Shown here in pieces: positions 1 through 8,665 of a stretch of DNA of 43,389 bases (within the stretch, counting starts at the first letter, position 1; every line of letters begins with the position of its first letter). This stretch comes from Verrucomicrobiota bacterium (GTDB lineage: Bacteria > Verrucomicrobiota > Verrucomicrobiia > Chthoniobacterales > UBA10450). Position numbers and translations under genes: made by a program. Location: assembly GCA_003219415.1 (NCBI GenBank), contig QHOS01000035.1, forward strand, positions 1 to 43,389, in the 5' to 3' direction. The notes beneath the pieces were generated by a model, which saw only the letters and a program-made list of their open reading frames with translations, was not told the origin of the DNA and did not search any database.

Positions 1-1049
1 ATGATACCGGCAATGGCCTCGTAGTTCACATGGCCGGCTTTGCCCGCAATGATTTCCACGCAGGCGATCCCTTCGTCCTCGGCCTTGTGCGCCAGCATCG
101 GACCCGCAATCACATCACCGATTGCGTAAATCCCCTCTACGTTCGTGCGGAAATGTTCGTCTACTTTGATGCGCTTCTTTTCGTCAAACTCCATGCCCAC
201 CTTTTCCGCGCCCAAACCGTCCGAGAACGGGCGACGTCCGACTGACACAAGCACCTTGTCGGCTTCGAATTTCAGTTCTTCCTTGTCTTTGGTCGCAATT
301 ACCGTGACGCGACCATTGTCGATCTTCACAGCGCTAACCTTTGTTTCCAGGTGAAATGTCATGCCCTGAGCGGTAAGCAAACGCTGAAGCAGGTTCGAGA
401 GCTCTAGGTCGAACCCGAGCGCGATGCGGGGGAGAAATTCCAATAGAGTGACTTCTGAACCAAGGCGGTTCCAAACGGAGCCTAGCTCCAACCCTATCGC
501 GCCGGCGCCGATCACAATGAGCTGCTTTGGAGCTTCGGCGAAAGTAAGTGCTTCGGTGCTACTAACGATTGTTTTGCCGTCAAATTTCGCGAATGGCAGT
601 TCGATCGGTGCGCTACCCGTAGCGATGACAATATTTTTCGCCTCGATCTCCTGCGTCTCGCCTTTGGAAGATTTAATGGAAACCTTTCCAGGCGCGGTGA
701 TCGTGGCCATGCCTTCGAGGACCGTCACCTTGTTCGTCTTCATCAACGAGCGCACGCCGCCGTTAAATGTCTTCACAACTTTGTCCTTGCGCTGCTGCAT
801 CTTCGCCAGATCGACATGCGCGTCGTCGATCACAATGCCGTGCTTGGCTGCTTCCTTCTTAACGAACATGAAATGATCGCTCGAAGTCAGAAGCGCTTTG
901 CTCGGGATACAGCCCACGTTGAGGCAAGTGCCACCAAGCTCCTTGTCCTTTTCGACCAGGGCAGTTTTCAAACCGAGCTGACCTGACCGGATCGCAGCAA
1001 TGTAACCGCCCGGCCCTGAACCGATGATAACGACATCAAATTTTTCCAT
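1..1049 (-). CDS. lpdA: Dihydrolipoyl dehydrogenase (E3), C-terminus cut by window edge
   Basis: This is the FAD-dependent E3 that reoxidises dihydrolipoyl groups of 2-oxo acid dehydrogenase complexes, passing electrons to NAD+. About 349 codons are visible, starting MEKFDVVIIGSGPGG, the N-terminal FAD-binding GxGxxG. The redox-active disulfide lies at residues 42 and 47 (GGTCLNVGCIPSK). The second nucleotide-binding site (VIGAGAIGLELG) and the FAD-binding YAIGDV stretch follow. The dimerisation domain is beyond position 1. The ATG at 1049 was chosen because the FAD motif begins immediately after it. The gene lies downstream of sucA and sucB on the same strand, separated from sucB by a strong hairpin, so it may be partly transcribed on its own and may also serve pyruvate dehydrogenase. 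Family assignment is secure. Confidence 0.95.
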   Translation of the reverse strand, partial: MEKFDVVIIGSGPGGYIAAIRSGQLGLKTALVEKDKELGGTCLNVGCIPSKALLTSSDHFMFVKKEAAKHGIVIDDAHVDLAKMQQRKDKVVKTFNGGVRSLMKTNKVTVLEGMATITAPGKVSIKSSKGETQEIEAKNIVIATGSAPIELPFAKFDGKTIVSSTEALTFAEAPKQLIVIGAGAIGLELGSVWNRLGSEVTLLEFLPRIALGFDLELSNLLQRLLTAQGMTFHLETKVSAVKIDNGRVTVIATKDKEELKFEADKVLVSVGRRPFSDGLGAEKVGMEFDEKKRIKVDEHFRTNVEGIYAIGDVIAGPMLAHKAEDEGIACVEIIAGKAGHVNYEAIAGI

Positions 1050-1095
1050 ATGTTATTTTGTCATTCGGGACGAAGATGAGCAATCATCGAGAACT

Positions 1096-1122
1096 AAAAG
1101 CGGCGGAGTACCGCCGCTTTTT
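1096..1122 (-). terminator. Hairpin terminator after sucB
   Basis: An 11-bp perfect stem (AAAAGCGGCGG paired with CCGCCGCTTTT) with a 4-base loop AGTA sits directly after the sucB stop codon. A-runs and T-runs flank it on both sides, so it could act in either direction. It would reduce read-through from sucAB into lpdA. Confidence 0.75.
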
Positions 1123-1125
1123 GAT

Positions 1126-2475
1126 TCAAAAATCCAACGGCAGTTTTTTCGGATCGTCGATGCAATCCTTCACTTTGATTAGAAAAGTGACGGCTTCCTT
1201 CCCGTCGATTGCGCGGTGATCGTAACTCAGTGCCAGATACATCATCGGCCGAGCTTCCACTTTCCCGCCTACGGCAACGGGTCGCGGCATGATTTTGTGC
1301 ATGCCGAGGATTCCGCTTTGTGGCGGATTCAAAATCGGCGTGGCGAAAAGCGATCCGTACACTCCGCCGTTTGTGATGGTGAATGTGCCGCCCTGTAAAT
1401 CTTCAATCTTTAGTTTTCCGTCGCGCGCTCTGATGGCGTAATCGGCGATGTCGCGCTCCAAGTCCGAGAAACTTTTTTTGTCCGCATCGCGCACGACCGG
1501 AACCACGAGCCCTCGCTCCGTGCCGACGGCTACGCCAATGTCATAGAAATTGTTTTGGATGAAATCTTCATCCTCAATGCGGCCGTTGACTACCGGCACG
1601 GCTTTTAGCGCCTCTACGCATGCTTTAACGAAGAACGACATCAAACCGAGTTTAACTCCGTTCTTTTTCGTAAACTCATCCTGTTTGTTCCGGCGCAACT
1701 CCTGGACGGCGCTCATGTCGCATTCGTTGAAAGTCGTCAGGATTGCCGCCGTGTGCTGGGCCATTACAAGCTGCTGCGCGATCTTGCGGCGCAGCGGCGA
1801 CATCTTTTTGCGGACAAACCGCCCGTCGCCCGATGGTTCAACTTCGCGAGCTTCAACCCTTTGTTCCGCCTTCGCCGGGGCTACGGCGGACAAGTCAGCT
1901 TTGCCGCGCTGTTGCGCCGCAGCCAGTACATCTCCCTTCGTTAGGCGACCTCCTTCGCCTGTGCCGCGAATTGTCCCGGGCTCAAGCTTTTCCTCTTCCA
2001 TAATCCGGCGGACTGCGGGCGAAAGCGTTGTAGGCGCTGCCGTTGGCTGCGGCCTGCCGCGGTCATCCGCCTTCGCCGAGGCTACGGCGGACAAGTCGCC
2101 CGCGGCTACAGGAGCTTTTGCTTCTGCGACCTTTTTTTCTGCTTCGGGTTCCCTCTCTTTCTCCTCAGGTTCTTTCTTTTTTTCCGCAGACTTCTCAGCC
2201 TTCTTTGCTTCGGGGACTTTCTGTTTCTCTGATGGCCGTTTTGAATCGTCGATTATGGCAACTATCTCGCCGATCTTCACCTCCTGGCCCTCGGGTACTT
2301 TCGTCTCGAGTATGCCTGTTTTTTCAGCGACGATTTCGGTAGAAACCTTATCGGTCTCGAGCGTGAAGAGGGCTTCGCCTTCGCTTACGAGCTCGCCGGA
2401 TTTCTTGTGCCAGGCAGAGACAACACCGCTGGTGATCGATTCACCTACCGAGGGAATTTTAACTTCAATCGCCAT
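1126..2475 (-). CDS. sucB: Dihydrolipoyllysine succinyltransferase, E2 of 2-oxoglutarate dehydrogenase
   Basis: This core E2 subunit (449 aa) transfers the succinyl group from lipoyl-lysine to CoA. The start ATG at 2475 places the lipoyl domain at the very N-terminus ([13 protein letters not shown]); a longer TTG start at 2553 overlapping the sucA stop would only add a non-conserved leader. The lipoylated lysine is K43 in ETDKVST. A Lys/Glu/Ala-rich linker (about 80-135) is followed by the peripheral subunit-binding domain (about 151-187, [12 protein letters not shown]) and the catalytic domain ending in HRAIDG with H420 and D424. Two in-frame copies of a 32-bp palindromic repeat encode DLSAVAxAKA segments on either side of the subunit-binding domain. 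The gene follows sucA by 74 bp. Confidence 0.95.
   Translation of the reverse strand: MAIEVKIPSVGESITSGVVSAWHKKSGELVSEGEALFTLETDKVSTEIVAEKTGILETKVPEGQEVKIGEIVAIIDDSKRPSEKQKVPEAKKAEKSAEKKKEPEEKEREPEAEKKVAEAKAPVAAGDLSAVASAKADDRGRPQPTAAPTTLSPAVRRIMEEEKLEPGTIRGTGEGGRLTKGDVLAAAQQRGKADLSAVAPAKAEQRVEAREVEPSGDGRFVRKKMSPLRRKIAQQLVMAQHTAAILTTFNECDMSAVQELRRNKQDEFTKKNGVKLGLMSFFVKACVEALKAVPVVNGRIEDEDFIQNNFYDIGVAVGTERGLVVPVVRDADKKSFSDLERDIADYAIRARDGKLKIEDLQGGTFTITNGGVYGSLFATPILNPPQSGILGMHKIMPRPVAVGGKVEARPMMYLALSYDHRAIDGKEAVTFLIKVKDCIDDPKKLPLDF
1865..1896. repeat. 32-bp palindromic repeat, copy 1, in frame inside sucB
   Basis: The element begins TCCGCCTTCGCC and ends GGCTACGGCGGACAAGTC; its ends TCCGCC and GGCGGA form an inverted repeat. 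It differs from the copy at 2066-2097 only near its centre. On the coding (minus) strand it encodes the E2 linker segment [12 protein letters not shown], residues 193-204. Confidence 0.85.
2066..2097. repeat. 32-bp palindromic repeat, copy 2, in frame inside sucB
   Basis: This second copy has the same orientation and reading frame, 201 bp from copy 1. It encodes [11 protein letters not shown] (about residues 127-137) in the linker between the lipoyl and subunit-binding domains. Both copies avoid folded domains, as expected if insertion is tolerated only in flexible linkers. Confidence 0.85.
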
Positions 2476-2549
2476 AGGTGGAATTACGTAAGCTAATCGA
2501 GCGTCGCGGTCGAGATGCGTTTCGTCAACAAATGGGGCGAATCGCCGGC

Positions 2550-5285
2550 TCAAACCGCAAACGCGTCAGCTACCAAGCGGGCCTGTTCGCGCTTGTGGCG
2601 AGCCAGCGCGCCGACAGCTGGGCTGGCGCTGGCTTCGCGACCTGCGTAGGCAATTTCGCTGCAAAAAATCGTGCGCAACAGGGGTTCGATGAAAGTCCAT
2701 GCCCCCATGTTTTCTGGTTCTTCCTGGCACCAGACGAGCTTCGCGTTCTTTGAAAATGGCTTGAGCATTTCGCGCAGTTTCTTTTCAGCCAGCGGATAAA
2801 GCTGCTCTACGCGAATGATCGCAGCGTCGTCGATTTTGCGCTGGGTCCGGTAATTGAGCAGATCATAATAAACTTTGCCGGAGCAAAAGATGATCCGCTT
2901 TACTCTGTCGGCGGGAGTCACTTCGGGCGAGCCGAGGATTTCTTCGAAACGGCCATGGACGAATTCTTCAGCAGGCGAGGAAGCAAAGCTGGCACGCAAC
3001 AGACTTTTCGGGGTCACGATGATCAGGGGCTTGATGAAGTCGCGCTTCATCTGACGCCGCAACACATGAAAATACTGCGCGGCCGTGGTCAGATTGCAGA
3101 CCTGCATGTTGTCCTCGGCGCAGGCCTGGAGAAAACGCTCGAGGCGCGCGCTGGAATGTTCGGGGCCCTGACCTTCATAGCCATGCGGAAGCAGCAATAC
3201 AATCCCACTCGGCCGCTGCCATTTGGATTCCGCTGACACGATGAATTGATCGATAATAGTCTGCGCGCCATTGGAGAAATCACCGAATTGCGCTTCCCAC
3301 AAGCAAAGCATCTTCGGATAATCGAGGGAGTACCCATAATCGAACCCGAGGACCGCACCCTCTGAAAGCGGACTGTTGTAAATGCAAATGCGTGCTTGTT
3401 TCTGGGCGAGATGCATGAGTGGCACGTAGGGTTTTCCCGTCTTTGCGTCGTAAAGCACGGAGTGCCGTGTGCTAAAAGTGCCGCGTGAGCTATCCTGGCC
3501 TGACAGTCGAATCGGAATACCCTCCAGAAGCAGCGATCCAAACGCGAGCGCTTCGGCATAATGCCACTCATAGGGACCGCCCTCCTCGAAAACTTTGCGC
3601 TGATGATCAAGCACGATGCGCTTGATCTTCGGCTGGATTTCGAAGCCTTCTGGAACGCGGGTGAGACCATCGACAATGGTCTTAAGCGTTTTCTGGCTGA
3701 TCGCAGTTGGCTCAGACTCGCTCGAGTACTCAGGTTGAAATATCGCTGTGGATTCTCTGAACCTGGCTTTCTCGCTGGCCTTGCGTTTCTCGATGGCGTC
3801 GACTTCATCTCGCGTCATTTCGAGCCGCAAACCGAACTCGGTTTCCAGCGAGACGGCATCGTCTTCGCTCAGCGTTCCTGCTTCCAGCAACTCGCGCTTG
3901 TAAAGCTGCGTGACTGATGGGCGCTTCTCGATTTTTGCGTAAAGATCAGGCTGGGTAAATGAGGGCTCGTCGCCTTCGTTGTGGCCATAGCGGCGATAGC
4001 AATACATGTCGATTACCACGTCGCGCCCGAATCGTTGGCGAAAATCGAACGCCATATCGCTAACAAATTTAACGGCCAATGGATCGTCCCCGTTCACGTG
4101 AAAGATCGGCGCCTCGATCATTTTCGCGATATCGGTCGAGTACATTGAGGAACGCGCATCTTTGGGAAGTGTAGTGAACCCAATCTGGTTGTTGACAACG
4201 ATGTGGATGGTTCCGCCGGTGCTGTACCCGGGTAACTGCGACAAATTGAGCGTCTCAGCCACGATACCCTGCGCGATGAAAGCAGCATCGCCGTGCACCA
4301 AGAGTGGTAAAACATTGCGGCGATGCTCGGTGTCACCGCGAAGTCGTTGTCTGGCACGCGCTTGTCCTTCGACTACTGGATCGACAGCTTCCAGGTGGCT
4401 GGGATTCGATGAGAGCCGGATCTCGACCTCTGCTCCGGAAACGAGTCTCCGTACCGAGTGATAACCGAGATGATATTTCACGTCGCCGTCGCCGGCTGCC
4501 AACTCGGGAACATAATTTTCGCTAAACTCGGTAAAGATGATCTTGAGCGATTTGCGCAGAAAATTTGCAAGGATATTGAGTCGACCGCGATGCGCCATGC
4601 CCATGCAAATCTCCTCGACGCCGCCTTCCGGGCATTTGTGCAGGATGGTGTCGAGAATCACCATGAGCGATTCTGAACCCTGAAGTGAGAACCTTTTCTG
4701 CCCCACGTAACGTGTATGCAGGAAAATCTCGAAGGATTCTGCTTCAAGCAGCGCCCGCAATAGGGCCACCTGCACCGCTGCTGGAGTCGAATGCTTGTGC
4801 GGTCGCGTCTCCAATCGCTTGCGGATCCAATCACGCACTCGCGGATCCTGAATGTGCATGAATTCGGAACCGATGGAGTCGGCATAAATTCTCTCCAGCC
4901 CGGAAACCATCTCGCGCAAAGTCATCGACTGATTGTCGAGGAAGAATTTGGATGAAACGCGAAGGTCCAGGTCCGACTCGCTGAAACCGAATTCGCGAAG
5001 ACTCAGCAATGGATTTTGCGGGCGCGTCTCTGCCAGGGGATCGACCCGCGCAATGGTATGACCAAGCGAACAATACGCGTAAATGAGACCATCAACCCGT
5101 GTCTGTAAGGCCGCTTCGCGAGCCGCAGCAGCCGTCGCGCCATCGCGCTGCGGTAAATTTCCAAGCTCGAACCCTTCGAAAAAGGCTGACCATCCAGAAT
5201 CGACCGACTGAGGATTCCGCTGCCAGCGGCGATAATTCTCTTCGATCAGTTCTAAATTTGCGCGAGCACCAATTGAAGTGCGCAT
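2550..5285 (-). CDS. sucA: 2-oxoglutarate dehydrogenase E1 component
   Basis: This is the thiamine-diphosphate-dependent E1 (911 aa) that decarboxylates 2-oxoglutarate and succinylates the E2 lipoyl group in the TCA cycle. The short N-terminal E2-binding region is present ([16 protein letters not shown], with [11 protein letters not shown]). Further on are [14 protein letters not shown], the thiamine diphosphate/Mg region ([14 protein letters not shown] followed by [10 protein letters not shown]), [17 protein letters not shown], and the pyrimidine-binding and C-terminal domains ([32 protein letters not shown]). Length is normal for the family. An SD-like GGAG lies about 10 bases before the ATG at 5285. 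It heads the sucA-sucB-lpdA module. Confidence 0.97.
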   Translation of the reverse strand: MRTSIGARANLELIEENYRRWQRNPQSVDSGWSAFFEGFELGNLPQRDGATAAAAREAALQTRVDGLIYAYCSLGHTIARVDPLAETRPQNPLLSLREFGFSESDLDLRVSSKFFLDNQSMTLREMVSGLERIYADSIGSEFMHIQDPRVRDWIRKRLETRPHKHSTPAAVQVALLRALLEAESFEIFLHTRYVGQKRFSLQGSESLMVILDTILHKCPEGGVEEICMGMAHRGRLNILANFLRKSLKIIFTEFSENYVPELAAGDGDVKYHLGYHSVRRLVSGAEVEIRLSSNPSHLEAVDPVVEGQARARQRLRGDTEHRRNVLPLLVHGDAAFIAQGIVAETLNLSQLPGYSTGGTIHIVVNNQIGFTTLPKDARSSMYSTDIAKMIEAPIFHVNGDDPLAVKFVSDMAFDFRQRFGRDVVIDMYCYRRYGHNEGDEPSFTQPDLYAKIEKRPSVTQLYKRELLEAGTLSEDDAVSLETEFGLRLEMTRDEVDAIEKRKASEKARFRESTAIFQPEYSSESEPTAISQKTLKTIVDGLTRVPEGFEIQPKIKRIVLDHQRKVFEEGGPYEWHYAEALAFGSLLLEGIPIRLSGQDSSRGTFSTRHSVLYDAKTGKPYVPLMHLAQKQARICIYNSPLSEGAVLGFDYGYSLDYPKMLCLWEAQFGDFSNGAQTIIDQFIVSAESKWQRPSGIVLLLPHGYEGQGPEHSSARLERFLQACAEDNMQVCNLTTAAQYFHVLRRQMKRDFIKPLIIVTPKSLLRASFASSPAEEFVHGRFEEILGSPEVTPADRVKRIIFCSGKVYYDLLNYRTQRKIDDAAIIRVEQLYPLAEKKLREMLKPFSKNAKLVWCQEEPENMGAWTFIEPLLRTIFCSEIAYAGREASASPAVGALARHKREQARLVADAFAV

Positions 5286-5346
5286 AGTGAAATTAATCTC
5301 CGACGATTACGCGGTGCGGCAAGTCATCGCCGGCCACTTTGCTTTT

Positions 5347-5439
5347 TGTCATTCTGAGCGAAGCGAAGAACCTCTGATCAGTTCTGGGCCGCTCCCAACG
5401 GAAATAAATCCGAGATGTTTCGCTTCGCTCAACATGACA
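5347..5439. repeat. Long inverted-repeat element, copy A (93 bp)
   Basis: Two arms of about 28 bp form an imperfect palindrome: the left arm starts TGTCATTCTGAGCGAAGCG and the right arm ends TTCGCTTCGCTCAACATGAC. The roughly 37-bp centre is unrelated to the centres of the copies at 10177 and 23077. It lies between divergent sucA and the htrA-like gene. No ORF is inside, so it resembles a MITE/REP-type non-autonomous element. Confidence 0.85.
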
Positions 5440-5538
5440 GGATGATATGGCCGGGCAAGGTTGACAGTGCACAGGCAGCCTCGTTACTTGCTGCGCAAGG
5501 TTCCAACAGAGATCGTAGAATTTGGAAGCGATCTGAGG

Positions 5539-6690
5539 ATGAAAACAAACCCACACCAAAATGCGTTAGTTGCGCTACTGATTCTGGCGCAAACAGGCGT
5601 TTGTTTTGGCCAGGCCGATCCGGCTTCGGAACCATCTGTACTGGCAGTGGCAAAGGTTTTGCCTGCGGTTGTGAATATTAATACCGAACGCGTGGTGAAG
5701 CGCACGGTGCGCGATCCGGTTGAGGATTTTTACGCGCAGTTCTTCGGCTACAATCGCGTCCGCCCCCGCCAAATTCGCCAAACCCTGCAAAGCCTCGGCT
5801 CGGGTTTTATTGTGGATCCGGCAGGCTACATCGTTACCAACCAGCACGTGGTTGAGCGCGCCGCGGACTTGAAGATTCACGTCACGACGGACGACGGCAA
5901 GACCTACAATGCGCACTACATTACCGGCGATGATAAGACCGACCTGGCGTTCATCAAGATCGATGCCGAGACCGCATTTCCCTTTATTAACCTTGATAAT
6001 ATTTCGCCGAACCTGCTGGGCCAGACGGTAATTGTGGTAGGCAATGCGGTTGGATATGGTAGTTCGATCAGCCGCGGAGTTCTTAGCGCGGCCAAACGCG
6101 ACATCACCGTGGACGATACGGAGTATAAGGGACTGGTACAGACCGACGCGGCAATTAATCCGGGTAATAGCGGCGGACCAGTGATCGATCTATCGGGCCG
6201 GCTGGTCGGTATCAGCTCGGCGAAAATGGCTTTCACACCGCAAGGCGTGCCCACTCAGGGAATGGGTTTTGCAATTCCGGCGGACGTAGTGCGCGATAGC
6301 GTAAATCAATTCAAGAAGGTCGCACAAAAACAGGGCACACCAAAGAACCAGCCTGCATCCACCGCCGATAGTTCCGCATCGAATGCAGGAAAGCTGTTTG
6401 GACTGCAGTTACAGGATTTGAATCAGGAACTAAGCGATGCGCTGGGGTACATCCGAGGACGTGGCGTTTTGATTACCGCAGTCGAACCGGATAGCCCTGC
6501 AGACGAGGCAGGACTTGAGCGCGGTCTGGTCATTTATCGCATGGGCAAATCCGAAACGAACTCCGTCAAACAAATCGAGGAATTGCTTCGAAGTGTGCAG
6601 AGCGGCGCGAAACTCGAATTCACAGTTGGCGTCATCCGTACCGGGCGACAAACCCGGCAGCTCGGCACTTTGAGCATGACGGCGCGTTAA
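5539..6690 (+). CDS. HtrA/Deg-type periplasmic serine protease with one PDZ domain
   Basis: This is a trypsin-fold protease (383 aa) for envelope protein quality control. An N-terminal signal peptide (MKTNPHQ, then a hydrophobic stretch ending near VCFGQA) indicates export. The catalytic triad is visible as H103 (IVTNQHVVERA), D135 (DKTDLAFIKI) and S211 (NPGNSGGPVI). One PDZ domain follows (about residues 290-380, with GVLITAVEPDSPADEAGL), the DegS-like number, rather than the two of DegP. A TTG 78 bases upstream keeps the frame open, but the ATG at 5539 has TGAGG just before it and begins the signal peptide. The repeat at 5347-5439 lies in its upstream region. Confidence 0.93.
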   Translation: MKTNPHQNALVALLILAQTGVCFGQADPASEPSVLAVAKVLPAVVNINTERVVKRTVRDPVEDFYAQFFGYNRVRPRQIRQTLQSLGSGFIVDPAGYIVTNQHVVERAADLKIHVTTDDGKTYNAHYITGDDKTDLAFIKIDAETAFPFINLDNISPNLLGQTVIVVGNAVGYGSSISRGVLSAAKRDITVDDTEYKGLVQTDAAINPGNSGGPVIDLSGRLVGISSAKMAFTPQGVPTQGMGFAIPADVVRDSVNQFKKVAQKQGTPKNQPASTADSSASNAGKLFGLQLQDLNQELSDALGYIRGRGVLITAVEPDSPADEAGLERGLVIYRMGKSETNSVKQIEELLRSVQSGAKLEFTVGVIRTGRQTRQLGTLSMTAR

Positions 6691-6742
6691 AAAAAAACGG
6701 CAACGCAATCGAGCTTCAGTTGTCTCATGGAAATATTGCGAA

Positions 6743-7678
6743 ATGATTAAAGTTGAAAATCTGACAAAACGCTATGCTGGCCAGCCTGCCATCCGGGATT
6801 TGAATTTCGAGGTTAGCCGCGGCGAAATCATGGGGTTTCTCGGGCCCAACGGTGCTGGCAAAACCACCACCATGCGAATTTTGGCAAGCTTCATGCCGCC
6901 AACCTCCGGCCGCGCCACGATCGCGGGATTCGACGTTTTTGAACAATCACTGCAGGCCCGAGCGCATCTCGGTTACATGCCGGAAAACGTGCCGCTCTAC
7001 AGCGACATGCGCGTCACAGAATACCTGCGTTATCGCGCAGCCCTCAAGGGTGTCCACCATCGTCGCATCACCGAACGTATTGGCGACGTAAAAGAACTTT
7101 GTGGTCTCAAGAGCGTAGAGAACAAGCTGATCGGGGCCCTATCCAAGGGATTTCGGCAAAGGGTGGGACTCGCGGACGCGCTGGTCGCTGAACCGGACCT
7201 GCTGATTCTGGATGAGCCGACAATCGGCCTCGATCCCAACCAAATCCGGCAGGTGCGCGAGCTAATCAAGAACCTGGGCGAGCAGCATACTATTTTGCTT
7301 TCGACGCATATCCTGCCCGAGGTGGAAATGACATGTAGCCGCGTGATCATCATTCACAAAGGACGAATCGAGGCATGTGATACTCCGGGAAATTTACTGG
7401 GAAAAATCAGGCAGGCCGGCGGTGTTGTTCTTGAAGCAAAAGTGGGAATGGATAACGGCGCAGATGAGCTAAAGAAGATTTCAGGTGTGCGGGAAGTAAT
7501 CACCGACGGGGAGGATGATTGGAAGAGATTTTCCCTGCGGGTGGAATCAGGAGTCGATGTGCGCGAAGAGATTTTTCGTCTCGCCACAGAGCGACACTGG
7601 GCCCTGCGCGAGCTGACTCAGCGTCGGGCGACGCTTGAGGATGTGTTCGTGGAAATCACGCATTCCGACGCAGTCTGA
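6743..7678 (+). CDS. ABC transporter ATP-binding protein, GldA/ABC-2 type
   Basis: This is the ATPase subunit (311 aa) of an ABC-2 exporter. It shows Walker A GPNGAGKTT (residues 34-42), a variant signature LSKGFRQRVGLADAL (from 133) and Walker B LLILDEPTIGLDP (from 153), followed by a switch histidine in STHILPE. The C-terminal extension of about 90 aa is typical of the GldA/NatA/CcmA subgroup. It begins 53 bp after the protease and is the first gene of a four-gene cluster with a permease, a GldG-like protein and a DUF4340 protein. The GldA resemblance does not by itself imply gliding. The substrate is unknown. Confidence 0.93.
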   Translation: MIKVENLTKRYAGQPAIRDLNFEVSRGEIMGFLGPNGAGKTTTMRILASFMPPTSGRATIAGFDVFEQSLQARAHLGYMPENVPLYSDMRVTEYLRYRAALKGVHHRRITERIGDVKELCGLKSVENKLIGALSKGFRQRVGLADALVAEPDLLILDEPTIGLDPNQIRQVRELIKNLGEQHTILLSTHILPEVEMTCSRVIIIHKGRIEACDTPGNLLGKIRQAGGVVLEAKVGMDNGADELKKISGVREVITDGEDDWKRFSLRVESGVDVREEIFRLATERHWALRELTQRRATLEDVFVEITHSDAV

Positions 7679-7775
7679 TCATATGCCACTAGCAAACGCC
7701 GAACGCTCAATGCCCAACGCTCAATGTCCAATGCAGAGCTGCCCTCTTGCCCGTGCTCCTGCTCGATTCACTGGC

Positions 7776-7892
7776 TGTCATCCTAAGCGAAGGGAAGGAT
7801 CTCACATGGACTCGAGGCGTCGCTTCGGGATCGCTTGTATGATCAACCGCCTTACGCGAGGTCTCTCGTCGTCTGTGCGACTCGGGATGACA
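7776..7892. repeat. Degenerate long inverted-repeat element between ABC ATPase and permease
   Basis: The left arm TGTCATCCTAAGCGAAGGGA and right end GACTCGGGATGACA are related to, but diverged from, the element at 5347, 10177 and 23077. The centre is unrelated. It separates the ATPase and permease genes within one operon, leaving a 228-bp gap (7679-7906) in an otherwise compact cluster. The left part of the gap (about 7683-7735) contains the near-repeats CGCTCAATGCCCAA and CGCTCAATGTCCAA. Confidence 0.65.
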
Positions 7893-7906
7893 CACTGGTT
7901 GTACCT

Positions 7907-8662
7907 ATGAGGAAATTCTACGCTCTCCTTTCGCGCGAAGTACGCGGCTATTTCCATTCTCCGATCGCCTACATCGTGCTCATCTTTTTCCTGATAGTCA
8001 GCGGGATCGATTTCTATTTCCAGATCTCCTTTATGAACCAGCGCCAGGTACAGTATACGGTACAGGAGGCATTTTTTAACTCCGTCTTCTTCTGGTTTGC
8101 CTTTGTTCTAATTTTTCCGCTCATCACGATGCGTCTGTTTGCTGAAGAATTTAAGCTCGGCACGATTGAGCCATTGACGACTGTCCCGGTACGTGACTGG
8201 CAGGTAGTACTTGCGAAATTTTTTGGCGCGCTGGTTTTCTACGTGGTTCTCTGGATCCCGACGCTGCTTTACTTTGCCATCTTCCTTAAAGTCACCAACG
8301 AGCCGGCTGCCCATTCTGCCGGGGCATATGCCGGGTCTTATCTGATGCTCTTGTTACTCGGAATGTTTTATCTCTCGATCGGTTGTCTAACATCCGTTTT
8401 AACCCGAAACCAGATCATCGCGGCGGTCATCTCTTTTTGCGCAATTACGCTGCTTTTTTTCCTCGGTCTGGTTCAGTTCATTCTGCTCGATGTGAGCTCC
8501 GAAACGCGCGACCTACTGGGGTACTTCTCTGCGATCGAACATATGGGGACGTTCTCGCGTGGAGTGATCGATACACGGCCAATCATTCTCTACGTGAGCA
8601 TGACCATCGTGATGCTGGTGCTCACGCACCAGGCATTTCAATCCCGCAAATGGAGGCTTTGA
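7907..8662 (+). CDS. ABC-2 type permease, GldF-like
   Basis: This is a polytopic inner-membrane permease (251 aa) that pairs with the ATPase at 6743. Six hydrophobic segments can be picked out at about residues 18-38, 58-78, 103-125, 142-165, 168-195 and 226-245. The N-terminus MRKFYALLSREVRGYFHSPI and the FAEEFKLGTIEPLTTVPV stretch match the ABC-2 permease pattern seen in GldF. The ATG at 7907 was preferred over an in-frame start at 7835, because the upstream codons fall inside a repeat element and would precede the natural N-terminus. The stop is 3 bp before the next gene, indicating co-expression. Confidence 0.9.
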   Translation: MRKFYALLSREVRGYFHSPIAYIVLIFFLIVSGIDFYFQISFMNQRQVQYTVQEAFFNSVFFWFAFVLIFPLITMRLFAEEFKLGTIEPLTTVPVRDWQVVLAKFFGALVFYVVLWIPTLLYFAIFLKVTNEPAAHSAGAYAGSYLMLLLLGMFYLSIGCLTSVLTRNQIIAAVISFCAITLLFFLGLVQFILLDVSSETRDLLGYFSAIEHMGTFSRGVIDTRPIILYVSMTIVMLVLTHQAFQSRKWRL

Positions 8663-8665
8663 GCG

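Noticed and set aside
1550-2491. A 313-codon plus-strand frame opposite sucB
   Set aside because: It mirrors a firmly identified gene; its Ser/Phe-rich composition is the expected shadow of a Glu/Lys-rich linker.
3089-3808. A 239-codon minus-strand frame inside sucA in another frame
   Set aside because: It overlaps conserved E1 motifs and has an Arg/Ser-rich composition typical of shifted-frame shadows.
5461-5489. A perfect TTGACA as a promoter for the protease gene
   Set aside because: No acceptable -10 hexamer lies at a 16-18 base spacing, so the match may be chance.
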